NCBI RefSeq assembly: GCF_010500965.1
Contig: NZ_QVMI01000004.1
Span: 241,182 to 305,181 of the forward strand
Length of the DNA stretch: 64,000 bases
From: Bacteroides sp. 51
Lineage (GTDB): Bacteria > Bacteroidota > Bacteroidia > Bacteroidales > Bacteroidaceae
Reading direction: 5' to 3'
Below the pieces are notes generated by a model. That model did no database searches. It worked only from the letters and a program-made list of their open reading frames with translations, and was not told where the DNA came from. Shown piece by piece: positions 1 to 9,662 of the stretch (its first letter is position 1; every line of letters starts with the position of its first letter). The translations under genes and the position numbers were made by a program.

Positions 1-3000
1 TTGGAGATTACGTTTTCATTCACATCGTATCCTTTTTCTTGTGCCATAAGCAAGAAGGTACCTGCATATGTAGTCACCCACTCGTTTATAGAAGAATATC
101 CCGGCCAGTAAATAAAACTACCGTTGGACTGTTGACGGGAATACAACTGGCGAATGGCTTCCTGCACATTCTTCTTGATTCTGTCCTGCTCTACTTTGTC
201 GATTTCCTTAAAAGTAGCGACAAATAACAATGGGAAGGCTTTAGATGTTATTTGTTCCGTGCAATAATGCTCATAATGAGTCAAATAATCGAACCGGCGA
301 CTAAAGTCAACAGAAGGTATACGTGATACTTCAAAGTTCACCCAATTATCTTTTGAGTTATTGGACAGGTTGTAACTTAACTCTTCACTGCCATTGGGCG
401 TCAGTACTTTACTATCGGAAAGAGTTACAGCCGGATTCGGATTACGAACATCTATCTCAATGGTTTCGTAAGTGGAATGTCCACTTCCCGATGCTTTTAC
501 TTTAATGGTTTCTACTCCGGTGGTAAAGCCGGTTTTCACTTTAAAATAAACGAGTTTATCGCCCGTCTGGGTAAAGGTCACTTTCTTCTGATTACCATCT
601 ACCAGTTTCACGTTCTGGGAAGTCTCTACAGATACGGTTACATCTTTCACCGAATTCTCCATTGCGAATACATTGACCGGCAGCCATATTTCTTCATTGA
701 TACTCATCACACGGGGCAGTGTAGAAAGTATCATCAATGGAGAACGGACGGGCGTTGTCTTTTCCGCATTACCATACGCTCCGTCCTCTCCTGCTACCAC
801 CATTGTACGCACAGACCCGACATACATCGGCAGTTGGACTTTATGGGTATTGCTGCTCCCTTTCTTTAAAGAGAAAGGCCCGAGGTATTTCACCACCGGA
901 CGGAAACGGTTGGCTTTGGCATCAGATCCTTTTAGCATTTCGTCGCCTCCGGTGCTAAACAAGGAACCGAATGAACCGGTATAGGCTCCGATTACTTCGT
1001 CAAACATATCCCAGGTACGGATGCCCAGCGCTTCGCGGGCATAGAATTCATTCCAGGGGTCGGGAGTTTTGAAGTTGGTCAGGTCGAGCAGGCCGTCATC
1101 TACAATGGCAACGGTGTACGTCATGGGGCGACCGCTTTTCTCGCTGACTGTTACCGTAAACTCTTGTTCGGGACGAAGCACATCGTTCATCTTGATCTGA
1201 GGTTCGAGGATGGTCAGTTTATTGTTTACAAAGACCGGCATGACACCATACATGCGAATCGGTAAATCATTGATGGTTTGCGCATGGGGTTGCAACAGAC
1301 TGATATGCAGATACACATTGGGCGCCATTTTCGAGGAGACTGTAAACTGGTATTTCGTATCTTCTTTGGAAGAAACCTGTATCCATTCGCGATGCATGAC
1401 AGACGAACCATTTTCGATAGCGACCAATGCCCTACCATCCGATGATGCGGGGATAATAGCCGTTACAGTCTCTCCTACTTCATAGGTTTCTTTGTCCAGA
1501 GAGAAAGAAAGCATGGTGATACCACTTGGATCGGTCTTTTTGGAGCGTCCGCGCGATTCGGGCCAGTCAATGTATATCGTTCCTCCGGTGGCGTGACCGC
1601 TTTCTTTATCTTTCACATAGACCAGATAGCGTCCCCAATCGGGGTAATTGATACGGAAGGAGAATTGTGCTTTACCATTTATGGTTTTGAGTGTACCCTG
1701 CGCCGCAGGAGTAATGGATGTATTATTGACGTAAGATTTAAAAGATTCACTTCTTCTGTCCCACCACCAACTCCAATTCACACGATAGATTTTGTATTCC
1801 AGGTCGGTACGGTTAACCGGCTTACCATCGGTGTTTACAGTCACAATATCGAAGATATGATCCTGGTCGGTCTCGATATAACGGTTCTTGGGTTGATTCA
1901 GATTGATACCTACATAAGATTCAAACGGCGAGAAAGGCACACTCATGGTATTGATACTGGCATCTCCGCCGGGTTCGAAAACACGAGTGGTAATATTAGC
2001 CCGAAGCATACCGGGAGCGTTTGAGGCTTCGGGTACCTTAATCGTAAGGCTGGCGTTCCCTTCGCCGTTCAGCGTGCCGTCGAACACTTGTATATCGCTT
2101 GCGGCAAAGTCCGTTGCGGGATCATTGAAAATGTAGTTGTCATAGCTCTTGAATTGCGTATAGACTTTGCTTAACTTCATTTCAACTTTGGCTTTGAGGT
2201 TGGATGCCACGGCGCCGGTCAACCAGGAAGAAGAAAGAACAGCCTGTACATCGCCCTCTCCGGCTTTGATGGTTTTGTCCGGTAGTTCTATATTAATTTT
2301 CAACCGGTTGGGCTTAACGGTTTCTATGCGCAATGACTTATGGAACGAGGTTCCTCCTACTTTGACATAAGCATTCCAGGTTCCGGTAGGATCGTCTTGC
2401 TTTGTCGGAATGTGGAAAGCATAAAAGCCATTCAAACCATTTGTAGAGACTTGTTTATCATAAAATTGTCCGCGGGGATTGAACAGTTCGATGGAAACCG
2501 GATGTTTATCGGGAATACGCTTTTCGTGATCTTCAAGGATGAAAGAAACATGCAACGTATCGCCGGGACGCCAAACGCCACGCTCTCCGTAAATGAATCC
2601 TTTCAGACCTTTCTTTATTTCTTTTCCGCCTACATCAAAGCGACTGGTGGAGTTCTCCGTTCCGTCGGCCACCTTTACGTAGGTCTTCTGTTTGCCATCG
2701 GAAGCGACAACCACGAAGGGAACTCCTTTGGAGTCAATCACAGCAAATCCATCCTGATCCGTTCGTGCGGTTCCGATAGGTTGCAGTTGGTAGTTGTAGA
2801 CGGTCATTTCAACATTAGCCATAGGAGCCGTATCGAGAATGTTACTAACGGCTACCCAAAGTTTATTAGCCGAATTTCTTTTGATAATGACGCCTATATT
2901 GGTAGCAAGCAGGTTGCAGGTTACTTTCCGTGAAGTATTCATGTAGTATGACGGATCGCATGGGTTGTCTCTCTCCGCCCAATCGTACTCTTCCCAATCG

Positions 3001-4478
3001 TAACCGTCGTATTCCATTTCATAATAGCTGCGTGGAGTATCCCAAACAGTTTCATCTTCTTCTTCGGCCAGAGTGAGCCGGGTCATAAAGGTATTGTCGG
3101 AACTTGCATCTGTTGCTTCGCCACTACAGGGATAGGCTGAGTATTCTTGTTTGAAAGACAACATGATGCGGTAGATAGCTCCGGGTTCTTGTTGGATCAG
3201 TTCACTTAGATCAACGGAATAGTCTTCCCAACGGGTGATATCTTTGCCGGGATCTTCGTCCAGCCGAAGCATTTTCTTGCAAACAAGCCGGCCGGATCGC
3301 CGCAACTCGGAGGACGATCCGAGCGAGTTTACTTGCAGGAATGAAAGTACATTGCTTTCATAGATACGAACCACACTTAAATCAACGGCACGCAGGCTTA
3401 CAGCGCGGAAAGGAAGTATCAGGTTTTTGGAATCGGGCAATATCGTGCCTTTTGTTACCAGTTCTACTTTAGGTTTGATGGCTTCCTGACTGAAAACCAT
3501 GTTTGAGTTTTCTTCCAGTTTTTTACCGGAAGCGCTCTTGACACCTGTAAATACATTGAGTTTCAGCTCACTCTGAGTCTTTTCAAAATAAACATTCACC
3601 ACATTATCGCTTATCTGGTGGGTGGTTTTTACGCCTTCAACTTCAATAAGTCCTTTCAGGTTTTGAGGGGTTGCCAAGGGTTCGGAGAAAATAACCTGAA
3701 TACCGTTTTCGGGCTCCTTGATCAGGTTGGCACCCATAAATGTAAAGCGGTCTTTGGCAGGTATTTTGACTTCTTTGGTGATGACATTATCAATGCCGAG
3801 TGGTTTACCGTTTATTTCGATGTAAACCGTTTCGTCCTGGTTGCCTTTCTTTACATCGGCAATGGTAAAACCGAATACGGTAGGACTGTCGGTTTCTTCT
3901 ATGGACACTGTGAGGTTTTGTTTATCACTTGTTCGGACAGTGATCATCTTATCAATCTTTTTTGTGTCGATAACATCACTGAAGCGTATTTCTCCTTTAA
4001 TTGTAATCACTTCGGGATCAGACGCATGAACAAAGAGCGACTTCATATCAATGGCGAAGTTCCGTTCCATGACGCGGAAGGTGAATTGGAACTTACGGAG
4101 TTCTTTTTCTACTTCCATATAGTCGCCGAGTTTAAATGTGGCCTGGTATAATTTGCCGGGCTGTAACTCGCCTTCTTCCGGTACAAATTCTATCGTGTTG
4201 TTGCTCACCCAGTAGGCTTTTCCTTTAAGTGAAGGCGAAAAGGTGATAGGTTTGCCGGATATCTCGGAGTTGAGTTCAACGACAGGCAAATCTTTGGTCA
4301 ATTCAATACGAATTGCTGAAGTTTGCGATATAACACCGCCCGTAAAGGCATTTACATAGGCAGCAAACTTGGAAGAGGGTACTATTTCAGTATTCGTTTG
4401 CTTGCAGGAATTCAGACTTAAAGCTAAGATTAGAGCCAGCAGTGTGATGACTGACCGGGTTTTGTTTGTGTGTACCAT
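1..4478 (-). CDS. alpha-2-macroglobulin-like lipoprotein (C-terminus outside window)
   Basis: Envelope-anchored protease trap of the bacterial alpha-2-macroglobulin family. Reading the minus strand from the ATG at 4478 gives an open frame to the window edge, about 1492 residues; relatives are usually 1600-2000. A signal peptide ends in the lipobox LNSC (Cys25). MG-type beta domains follow, with the MG2 signature GVWRPGD near residue 634, and the A2M family domain lies near residues 1180-1210. The thioester motif CTEQ is at plus positions 252-263 (Cys at residue 1406), so this is the thioester-bearing type expected to bind attacking proteases covalently. The frame was checked at three distant points and stays in phase, with no sign of a frameshift. 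No penicillin-binding protein 1C gene, a common partner in Proteobacteria, is visible on the side that is in view. Confidence 0.93.
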   Translation of the reverse strand, partial: MVHTNKTRSVITLLALILALSLNSCKQTNTEIVPSSKFAAYVNAFTGGVISQTSAIRIELTKDLPVVELNSEISGKPITFSPSLKGKAYWVSNNTIEFVPEEGELQPGKLYQATFKLGDYMEVEKELRKFQFTFRVMERNFAIDMKSLFVHASDPEVITIKGEIRFSDVIDTKKIDKMITVRTSDKQNLTVSIEETDSPTVFGFTIADVKKGNQDETVYIEINGKPLGIDNVITKEVKIPAKDRFTFMGANLIKEPENGIQVIFSEPLATPQNLKGLIEVEGVKTTHQISDNVVNVYFEKTQSELKLNVFTGVKSASGKKLEENSNMVFSQEAIKPKVELVTKGTILPDSKNLILPFRAVSLRAVDLSVVRIYESNVLSFLQVNSLGSSSELRRSGRLVCKKMLRLDEDPGKDITRWEDYSVDLSELIQQEPGAIYRIMLSFKQEYSAYPCSGEATDASSDNTFMTRLTLAEEEDETVWDTPRSYYEMEYDGYDWEEYDWAERDNPCDPSYYMNTSRKVTCNLLATNIGVIIKRNSANKLWVAVSNILDTAPMANVEMTVYNYQLQPIGTARTDQDGFAVIDSKGVPFVVVASDGKQKTYVKVADGTENSTSRFDVGGKEIKKGLKGFIYGERGVWRPGDTLHVSFILEDHEKRIPDKHPVSIELFNPRGQFYDKQVSTNGLNGFYAFHIPTKQDDPTGTWNAYVKVGGTSFHKSLRIETVKPNRLKINIELPDKTIKAGEGDVQAVLSSSWLTGAVASNLKAKVEMKLSKVYTQFKSYDNYIFNDPATDFAASDIQVFDGTLNGEGNASLTIKVPEASNAPGMLRANITTRVFEPGGDASINTMSVPFSPFESYVGINLNQPKNRYIETDQDHIFDIVTVNTDGKPVNRTDLEYKIYRVNWSWWWDRRSESFKSYVNNTSITPAAQGTLKTINGKAQFSFRINYPDWGRYLVYVKDKESGHATGGTIYIDWPESRGRSKKTDPSGITMLSFSLDKETYEVGETVTAIIPASSDGRALVAIENGSSVMHREWIQVSSKEDTKYQFTVSSKMAPNVYLHISLLQPHAQTINDLPIRMYGVMPVFVNNKLTILEPQIKMNDVLRPEQEFTVTVSEKSGRPMTYTVAIVDDGLLDLTNFKTPDPWNEFYAREALGIRTWDMFDEVIGAYTGSFGSLFSTGGDEMLKGSDAKANRFRPVVKYLGPFSLKKGSSNTHKVQLPMYVGSVRTMVVAGEDGAYGNAEKTTPVRSPLMILSTLPRVMSINEEIWLPVNVFAMENSVKDVTVSVETSQNVKLVDGNQKKVTFTQTGDKLVYFKVKTGFTTGVETIKVKASGSGHSTYETIEIDVRNPNPAVTLSDSKVLTPNGSEELSYNLSNNSKDNWVNFEVSRIPSVDFSRRFDYLTHYEHYCTEQITSKAFPLLFVATFKEIDKVEQDRIKKNVQEAIRQLYSRQQSNGSFIYWPGYSSINEWVTTYAGTFLLMAQEKGYDVNENVIS

Positions 4479-4528
4479 CTGTTATTTGTTTTTATATAGA
4501 TTAACTCGTTAGTTTTGCTTGTTCCTCC

Positions 4529-6277
4529 CTACTCTACCTCTTCCATATCCACTAGTTCCCATCCGCGAAACACGACAGTGAGCAGTCGGAGTTTGGCCTG
4601 GCCGATGGTGGAGGTTATCATTTCATCTGATGAGTATTTGAGTAGTTGCGCCCGGGCATCAGCTTTCAGGTCGGGGATGCGACTGTCGGGCTCACCCCGC
4701 TTCATGTATTTCACTTCTACGAGGTAGGCGTATGGCATATCCGTCATTCGTGGGTTGGGTTGGAAGAAATAATCAGCATAACCTTTGGCCAGTTCATACT
4801 CCGGAAGTACCATATAATGATGTGTCATATTCAAATAGGCCAGTAAAAAGCCTTTGATGTGTGCTTCGCCGTCGATAAACTCGCGCACGCGGCTTTGTTT
4901 TTCCAACTCGGAGGCGATGTAGGCGAATACCGGTTGCCACTCGCCACGGTAAGCCATGAGTTTGATCAACCGTGCCAATTCGTAGGGCTGAACGCGGAAC
5001 ACATCTGTATCGGCCAAACTTTCGGTGAGGTATGTGTACATCTGTTCGCGTACGGTGTGGTTGGGAATAGCCAGAACGGCCTCACCCTCTTCCGTACCCT
5101 GTATAGTTAGCAGGCCGAAGTAATAAAGTAACGACTTGAAATTGTCGGGCACCAGCATATTCTCTACCGAGAAGGCATCGCTCAAACTGGCCGTGGTCCA
5201 ACCTTTTTCCACCACTTCGCGGATTACAGAGAAGTTAGGCCCTAATCCTTTGTCGACCTTGATGAGATGGCGTAGCTTGCCGTAGTCGGTACGGATGTTC
5301 TTGTCGATCATCTCACGAGGCGGACGGCCTGTTTGTAACAACCAGTTAAGATAATAGAGCACCATGTCCGAGTTGTACATACTATCGCCCAGGCATTCTT
5401 CAGAAAAACAGTAATTATCGTACCAAGGCTTCATTTCGTTTACGATTTCGTCGACACCCATAGTCAATCCCCCCTCCGAATGGTAGTAGTCGAGCATAGT
5501 GCGTAGTTCCTTTTCCGAGAATCCTACCAGGTTGTTGAACTGCGGTGCAATAGTTAAGTTGGAGCCAATATTAAAGCCGGAAGTCACATCGTCCAGCGTG
5601 ACAGGGCTTACCCCTGTGATGAACATCCGTTCCAAGGCTGCTCCGCTACTGGTGGTCATCATTTTAAGTACGTTGAAGAAGTAGCGAAAGAAACCCTCTC
5701 CATGTGTTGCATCGCGATAGGCATCACGTCCTATGGTGGCGAGAATGGAATTGGTGAAGTTGTCGTACTCGTCGATAAAAAGATAAATACGCAACCCCAG
5801 ATCGCTGGCTATTTTGTTGATGTATTGCAATCGATCGGCAGTGACCGGGAGTTTCATTACTTCTTCTTCAAAATTGGCCGGAAAGAAACGTTTATAGCGT
5901 CTGATAAACCCAAGAAGCTGGATATGACAATGGCTTTCGAACGAAGGTTCCAACCGTTCGGGACGGGGGTCTACCGCCGAGAAGTTAAAATGTATCACCA
6001 GGAACCTGGCCCGCATGTCTGTTTCATTCTGGTAAATCCACCGTTTGCCGAAAAGCGCCTCGAAGCGTTCGGCATTATTGATATCGTAGTATGAATCAAG
6101 CATATTGAGCAGCAGGCTCTTACCAAACCTACGTGGGCGAATGAGGAAAAAAAAGCGCGCCGCCTGCTCTATCCGGGGGATAAAGTGGGTTTTATCTACA
6201 TAATAGCAGTTGTCGCGGACAATGGCTTCATAGTCTGTCAGTCCATAAGGTATATTTTTAACATGCTTGGGTATCAT
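4529..6277 (-). CDS. AAA-ATPase-like protein with C-terminal PD-(D/E)XK nuclease-like domain
   Basis: 582 residues, typical of the family (AAA-ATPase_like plus DUF1703) that is expanded in Bacteroidales. The N-terminus IPYGLTDYE...YYVDKT is the family signature. A P-loop-like segment RPRRFGKS is at residues 47-54, and an acidic strand LRIYLFIDEYDN acts as Walker B. Near the C-terminus D502 (GYAD) and E521-V-K523 fit a PD-(D/E)XK nuclease core. The substrate is unknown; a defence or mobile-element role is often suggested for the family but is not shown here. It stands alone, and a TAGGTTTG box lies about 30 bases upstream of the ATG. Confidence 0.88.
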   Translation of the reverse strand: MIPKHVKNIPYGLTDYEAIVRDNCYYVDKTHFIPRIEQAARFFFLIRPRRFGKSLLLNMLDSYYDINNAERFEALFGKRWIYQNETDMRARFLVIHFNFSAVDPRPERLEPSFESHCHIQLLGFIRRYKRFFPANFEEEVMKLPVTADRLQYINKIASDLGLRIYLFIDEYDNFTNSILATIGRDAYRDATHGEGFFRYFFNVLKMMTTSSGAALERMFITGVSPVTLDDVTSGFNIGSNLTIAPQFNNLVGFSEKELRTMLDYYHSEGGLTMGVDEIVNEMKPWYDNYCFSEECLGDSMYNSDMVLYYLNWLLQTGRPPREMIDKNIRTDYGKLRHLIKVDKGLGPNFSVIREVVEKGWTTASLSDAFSVENMLVPDNFKSLLYYFGLLTIQGTEEGEAVLAIPNHTVREQMYTYLTESLADTDVFRVQPYELARLIKLMAYRGEWQPVFAYIASELEKQSRVREFIDGEAHIKGFLLAYLNMTHHYMVLPEYELAKGYADYFFQPNPRMTDMPYAYLVEVKYMKRGEPDSRIPDLKADARAQLLKYSSDEMITSTIGQAKLRLLTVVFRGWELVDMEEVE

Positions 6278-6307
6278 GATAATGATTGTTAAGTTTGTGA
6301 ATGACTA

Positions 6308-6315
6308 CAAACCTA
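6308..6315 (-). promoter_or_regulatory. -7 promoter box for the AAA-ATPase-like gene
   Basis: The minus strand reads TAGGTTTG, matching the Bacteroidetes -7 consensus TAnnTTTG, 30 bases before the start codon at 6277. No convincing -33 TTTG was found. Confidence 0.5.
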
Positions 6316-6421
6316 CATAAAAATCTTCGATTTTCATGTAAGTTCTATTAAAAATGGCTCTCTTTTATACTAATACAATAGGACCAAAAGGCGAAATGGA
6401 GCAAAGTATAATAAAAACCAT

Positions 6422-6445
6422 TTTTGTTTAGTAGACTAAACAAAA
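6422..6445. repeat. 24-bp perfect palindrome in the 6278-6730 intergenic region
   Basis: Eleven-base arms TTTTGTTTAGT and ACTAAACAAAA flank a two-base centre. The right half, AGTAGACTAAACAAAA, recurs exactly at 44288-44303. The rest of this 453-base gap holds only the two -7 boxes and no supported gene. It could be an operator for the divergent genes or a scrap of a dispersed repeat. Confidence 0.6.
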
Positions 6446-6607
6446 TAGCGTCATATTTGCTCATTCCAATAAACAAAAAAACAAAATTCCATTTGGGATA
6501 TTTGGTCTGAGCTCCCTATCAGAAGCCTCAGAAAGCCTCTTTTCCGATTCTTGGCAAAATGTCGGATCTAATCGCGCTATTCTTTATCATTTTTTTCTTC
6601 CTATATC

Positions 6608-6615
6608 TACATTTG
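6608..6615 (+). promoter_or_regulatory. -7 promoter box for the HU-like gene
   Basis: TACATTTG matches TAnnTTTG and lies 116 bases before the ATG at 6731, which would give a long 5' leader. No clear -33 box. Confidence 0.45.
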
Positions 6616-6730
6616 TATAGTGTTAAACACTAAATTTATTAATAACCCGAACAAAGTGAGGGAGATTCGGTAACAACACGGCCGGCTTGCGAAAGAATCC
6701 GCTCACAATGTTCACAAATATTTAAATTAA

Positions 6731-7204
6731 ATGAGTTTGAAATATAAAATTGTAAAACAGGTGTTTGGTTATGATAAAACCAATACTGTAAAATACGTAG
6801 CCAAATCGGTTACAGGTGAAATGCTTACTTTTGACAAAGTACGCAAGCAAACTGCTGAAATATGCGGCACGCACCGGGGAACAACAAACTTAATTCTGGA
6901 AGGCTTGCTGGACGTATTGGTAAATAACCTCGATATGGGCCACAGTGTACAACTGGGAGAATTCGGTATCTTGCGTCCCGGCATCCGGGCAAAAGCGCAG
7001 GACGACGAGAAGTCGGTAAACGCAGAAACCGTATACCGTCGTCGGATTAATTTTGTACCGGGCAAGATGCTGAAAAATTTCCTTCGCGATGTATCAGTGA
7101 CCCGCGTAGCACCAATCGACACAGACTATACGAACGGCAGCACTGCCACAAATCCGGGAGGAGGTGACAACGATGATGGTCAAGTGATAGACCCGGGCTT
7201 TTAA
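6731..7204 (+). CDS. HU-family DNA-binding protein (HU-HIG type)
   Basis: 157 residues. Residues 1-125 carry an HU/IHF-like fold of the Bacteroidetes type, with the N-terminal MSLKYKIVKQVFG seen in histone-like family proteins, the helix AEICGTHRGTTNLILEGLLDVL and the basic arm VYRRRINFVPGKML. The last ~25 residues are a low-complexity tail rich in Gly, Asn and Asp with no recognised domain. It probably binds and bends DNA as a nucleoid or locus-specific architectural protein. It is monocistronic, with a strong hairpin terminator 37 bases after the stop. Confidence 0.9.
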   Translation: MSLKYKIVKQVFGYDKTNTVKYVAKSVTGEMLTFDKVRKQTAEICGTHRGTTNLILEGLLDVLVNNLDMGHSVQLGEFGILRPGIRAKAQDDEKSVNAETVYRRRINFVPGKMLKNFLRDVSVTRVAPIDTDYTNGSTATNPGGGDNDDGQVIDPGF

Positions 7205-7240
7205 CAGAGTCTTTTTATAAGGTAGCTAAAGTTAAGGTTG

Positions 7241-7277
7241 AACACGGATGGGAGAAATTCCCGTCCGTGTTTTTTTG
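7241..7277 (+). terminator. intrinsic terminator after the HU-like gene
   Basis: A G+C-rich stem pairs AACACGGATGGGA with TCCCGTCCGTGTT (one mismatch) around a short loop and runs into seven T residues. Confidence 0.9.
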
Positions 7278-7317
7278 TATATATGCCGATTAGGGTATTT
7301 TTTCTTGCTACTTTTCT

Positions 7318-7430
7318 GTTAAACACGTTGGCTGGCTACGTTAACACGTCAACTTCGGGGGTTAACGTCACGAGTAGTGGTGTATAGCACGGCAGGTCGC
7401 CGTGTTAACGTAGAAAGTTGGAGTGTTAAC
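7318..7430. repeat. GTTAAC palindrome array with 21-22 bp period
   Basis: GTTAAC or a variant begins at 7318 (GTTAAA), 7340, 7361, 7382 (GTATAG), 7404 and 7425, steps of 22, 21, 21, 22 and 21 bases. CTACGTTAACACG at 7336-7348 is the exact reverse complement of 7401-7413. The array fills the gap between the convergent HU-like and phosphatase genes. Confidence 0.7.
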
Positions 7431-7433
7431 CGA

Positions 7434-8477
7434 TTAATAGAGATACATTACTTTTAGCTTCTCCGTATCCACATGGAGCACTTTTCCCAGATAATTTTCA
7501 ACTGTTCCGTACTCTTTTTTTACCCATTCAATCCCCGCCTGGATATATTCACTTTTCACCTCGAACAAGGATCTCAGAGCAGGATATTTTGCAATATATT
7601 CGCGATACTTATCGCCCAGATAAACATTCGAAGAAAGATAATCCTTCATTATGGTTTCTTCGTCTACCCCTAAAGCAAACAGGGTTAAAGCTGCCGCCAT
7701 CCCGGTCCGGTCCTTTCCGGCAGAACAATGGAATAATAAAGGAATATCCTTTTCATTTTGTAGTAATGTAAAGTAATCAGTATATCTTTTTATGCTCGCA
7801 GTATCCGACACAAGCATGATGTTAATCTCCATCATCACGCTATCTCCTTTGTTTGAACTTAAAGAAGAAAGATCCATGGAAGCGGTCAGATTGCCCGGAG
7901 TTATGGAATATGGATAATGCCCCGTTGTTGTTGCCGGAAGTTTATCCGGAGCCTGACTGACTTCAGCCTCTGCTCTGAAATCAACAACTGAAATTAAAGG
8001 CAGAGAAGCCAGATAAGTCAAATCCGCTTCTGTCAGATGGTATAAATCGTCCGAACGGATGATTTTACCCCATTTTACATAACGCCCATCCGTAGTTTTA
8101 AACCCACCTAAATCCCGGAAGTTGTATCCACCGGTCATTGGCAAATGCCTCTCAGCCAGAATGGCTTTACCTTTTTCTGTTATTAATTGGAAATAACTGC
8201 GAACTGAATCAGACACTGCCAATGGGAATGTGCCTGCACCATCTCCTTCCAGTAACGGACGAGAAAAATCTATAGTTTCTACCGAAGGTCCCGCGTATAG
8301 TGTCCATTTCCCGGGAACCTCAATCGACAATGATGCCGCTTTACTTTGTTTATCACGAACGATCCGGGCTACGCCCGAAATATCCTCTCCCGCATACTCT
8401 GCACGGGATACCTCTCCTGAATTACCACATGATGCTAATAACATGGCTACTGTTAATATTAATAGATTTGTCTTCAT
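7434..8477 (-). CDS. tyrosine-protein phosphatase-like lipoprotein
   Basis: 347 residues. A lipoprotein signal peptide ends at LLASC (Cys17). Residues ~115-345 are a protein-tyrosine/dual-specificity phosphatase of the Y_phosphatase3 type: the NFRDLGG motif is at 119-125, the general-acid region follows SVVDFRAEAE, and the P-loop HCSAGKDRTG is at 250-259 with catalytic Cys251 and Arg257. The ~90 residues between lipobox and catalytic domain look like a small beta domain. The expected site is the periplasmic or outer face of the envelope. The substrate is unknown: phosphoprotein, phosphosugar or phosphoinositide are all possible. Confidence 0.9.
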   Translation of the reverse strand: MKTNLLILTVAMLLASCGNSGEVSRAEYAGEDISGVARIVRDKQSKAASLSIEVPGKWTLYAGPSVETIDFSRPLLEGDGAGTFPLAVSDSVRSYFQLITEKGKAILAERHLPMTGGYNFRDLGGFKTTDGRYVKWGKIIRSDDLYHLTEADLTYLASLPLISVVDFRAEAEVSQAPDKLPATTTGHYPYSITPGNLTASMDLSSLSSNKGDSVMMEINIMLVSDTASIKRYTDYFTLLQNEKDIPLLFHCSAGKDRTGMAAALTLFALGVDEETIMKDYLSSNVYLGDKYREYIAKYPALRSLFEVKSEYIQAGIEWVKKEYGTVENYLGKVLHVDTEKLKVMYLY

Positions 8478-8514
8478 AACGGCAAAGATAGGCGTTATTA
8501 TCGGGTTAGATGTA

Positions 8515-8544
8515 TTGCGGGAATAATTTTATTTAATACTTTTG
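8515..8544 (+). promoter_or_regulatory. promoter for the GT9 gene
   Basis: A -7 box TACTTTTG at 8537-8544 has a TTGC at about 8515-8518 as a possible -33 element (18-base spacing). It lies 51 bases before the ATG at 8595. Confidence 0.5.
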
Positions 8545-8594
8545 TAGCGAATATAGTACTGCTTCAAAAAACTAAATATAATATTTTGAATCTA

Positions 8595-9662
8595 ATGAGT
8601 ATAAAAAACGATGAAGTTAAAAGAATATTAGTTATTCGATTTAGGCGAGTTGGCGATGCTGTACTTTCGACAGCTTTATGCTCCACGTTAAAAAACTCTT
8701 TTCCACAAGCATCTATTGATTACGTGCTGAACGAAGGAATAGCACCTCTCTTTCAATATCATCCAGACATAGATAACATTATCACTTTTAATGAAAAGGA
8801 GATGTCTAATTTATGGAATTATACTAGAAAAATTAGAAATATAATGCACCAAGGAAAATACAATATGATTGTAGACACAAGGTCTACAGTCAAAACTCTT
8901 TGGTTCAGTCTTTTCTCATTAAAAACACCTTATAGAGTTGGGCGTAAAAAAGCATACAACAAATTGGTTCAAAATTACACTACCAAGAATGGAGATGGTA
9001 GCGATATGGTATGTTTAACCCTAAAATTACTTCAACCTTTAGAGAAGAAGTTTCAAATAAAATATAACAGAAATTTCAAAGTATATGTTACCGAAGATGA
9101 AAAAACGCTTTTTTCAGAATATTTAGTAAGTAAAGGAGTTAACATACAAAAACCAATTATTACATGCGCTGTAGCAACCAGAATACCCCATAAAATGTGG
9201 GATTTTCAACTCATGAAAGACACATTATTGCAGATTCTTAATCAATACAAAGACGTACAGCTTATTTTCAACTATGCAGGAAAAGAAGAAAAAGATATAT
9301 CTGAGCAACTTCATAAAGAAATGAATAACCACCTCCGGGTATTTTCTAATATTGATGCGAAAAGCTTAAGAGAACTTGCATGCATGATTAAACTTTCAAG
9401 CTTTTTCTTTGGAAACGAAGGTGGCCCCAGACACATATCCCAGGCTCTAGAAGTGCCATCATTTGCTATTTACCCCCCCGGAATAAGTAAAAAAACATGG
9501 TTACCGAACAATTCAGACCACTACCAAGGTATTGCACTTGAGGATATTTCTCCAGAACAAGCGATATCTAAAAAATTATCATATAAACAAAAAATGGACT
9601 TAATTACTTTGGATAAAGTATGGAGTGGATTAAGTCCTATGTTAGAAAAACACATCGAGTGA
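8595..9662 (+). CDS. glycosyltransferase family 9 (heptosyltransferase-like)
   Basis: 355 residues from ATG 8595; a TTG nine bases earlier is a poorer start. The N-terminus ILVIRFRRVGDAVLSTAL is the GT9 signature (the usual form is IGDxLL), and the GNEGGPRHISQALEVPSFAIYPP stretch near residue 275 matches the GT9 donor-binding region. It probably adds a heptose or another sugar from an activated donor to an LPS core or glycan acceptor in the cytoplasm. It starts an A+T-rich glycan cluster. Its 3' end overlaps the convergent GT2 gene by 21 bases. Confidence 0.88.
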   Translation: MSIKNDEVKRILVIRFRRVGDAVLSTALCSTLKNSFPQASIDYVLNEGIAPLFQYHPDIDNIITFNEKEMSNLWNYTRKIRNIMHQGKYNMIVDTRSTVKTLWFSLFSLKTPYRVGRKKAYNKLVQNYTTKNGDGSDMVCLTLKLLQPLEKKFQIKYNRNFKVYVTEDEKTLFSEYLVSKGVNIQKPIITCAVATRIPHKMWDFQLMKDTLLQILNQYKDVQLIFNYAGKEEKDISEQLHKEMNNHLRVFSNIDAKSLRELACMIKLSSFFFGNEGGPRHISQALEVPSFAIYPPGISKKTWLPNNSDHYQGIALEDISPEQAISKKLSYKQKMDLITLDKVWSGLSPMLEKHIE

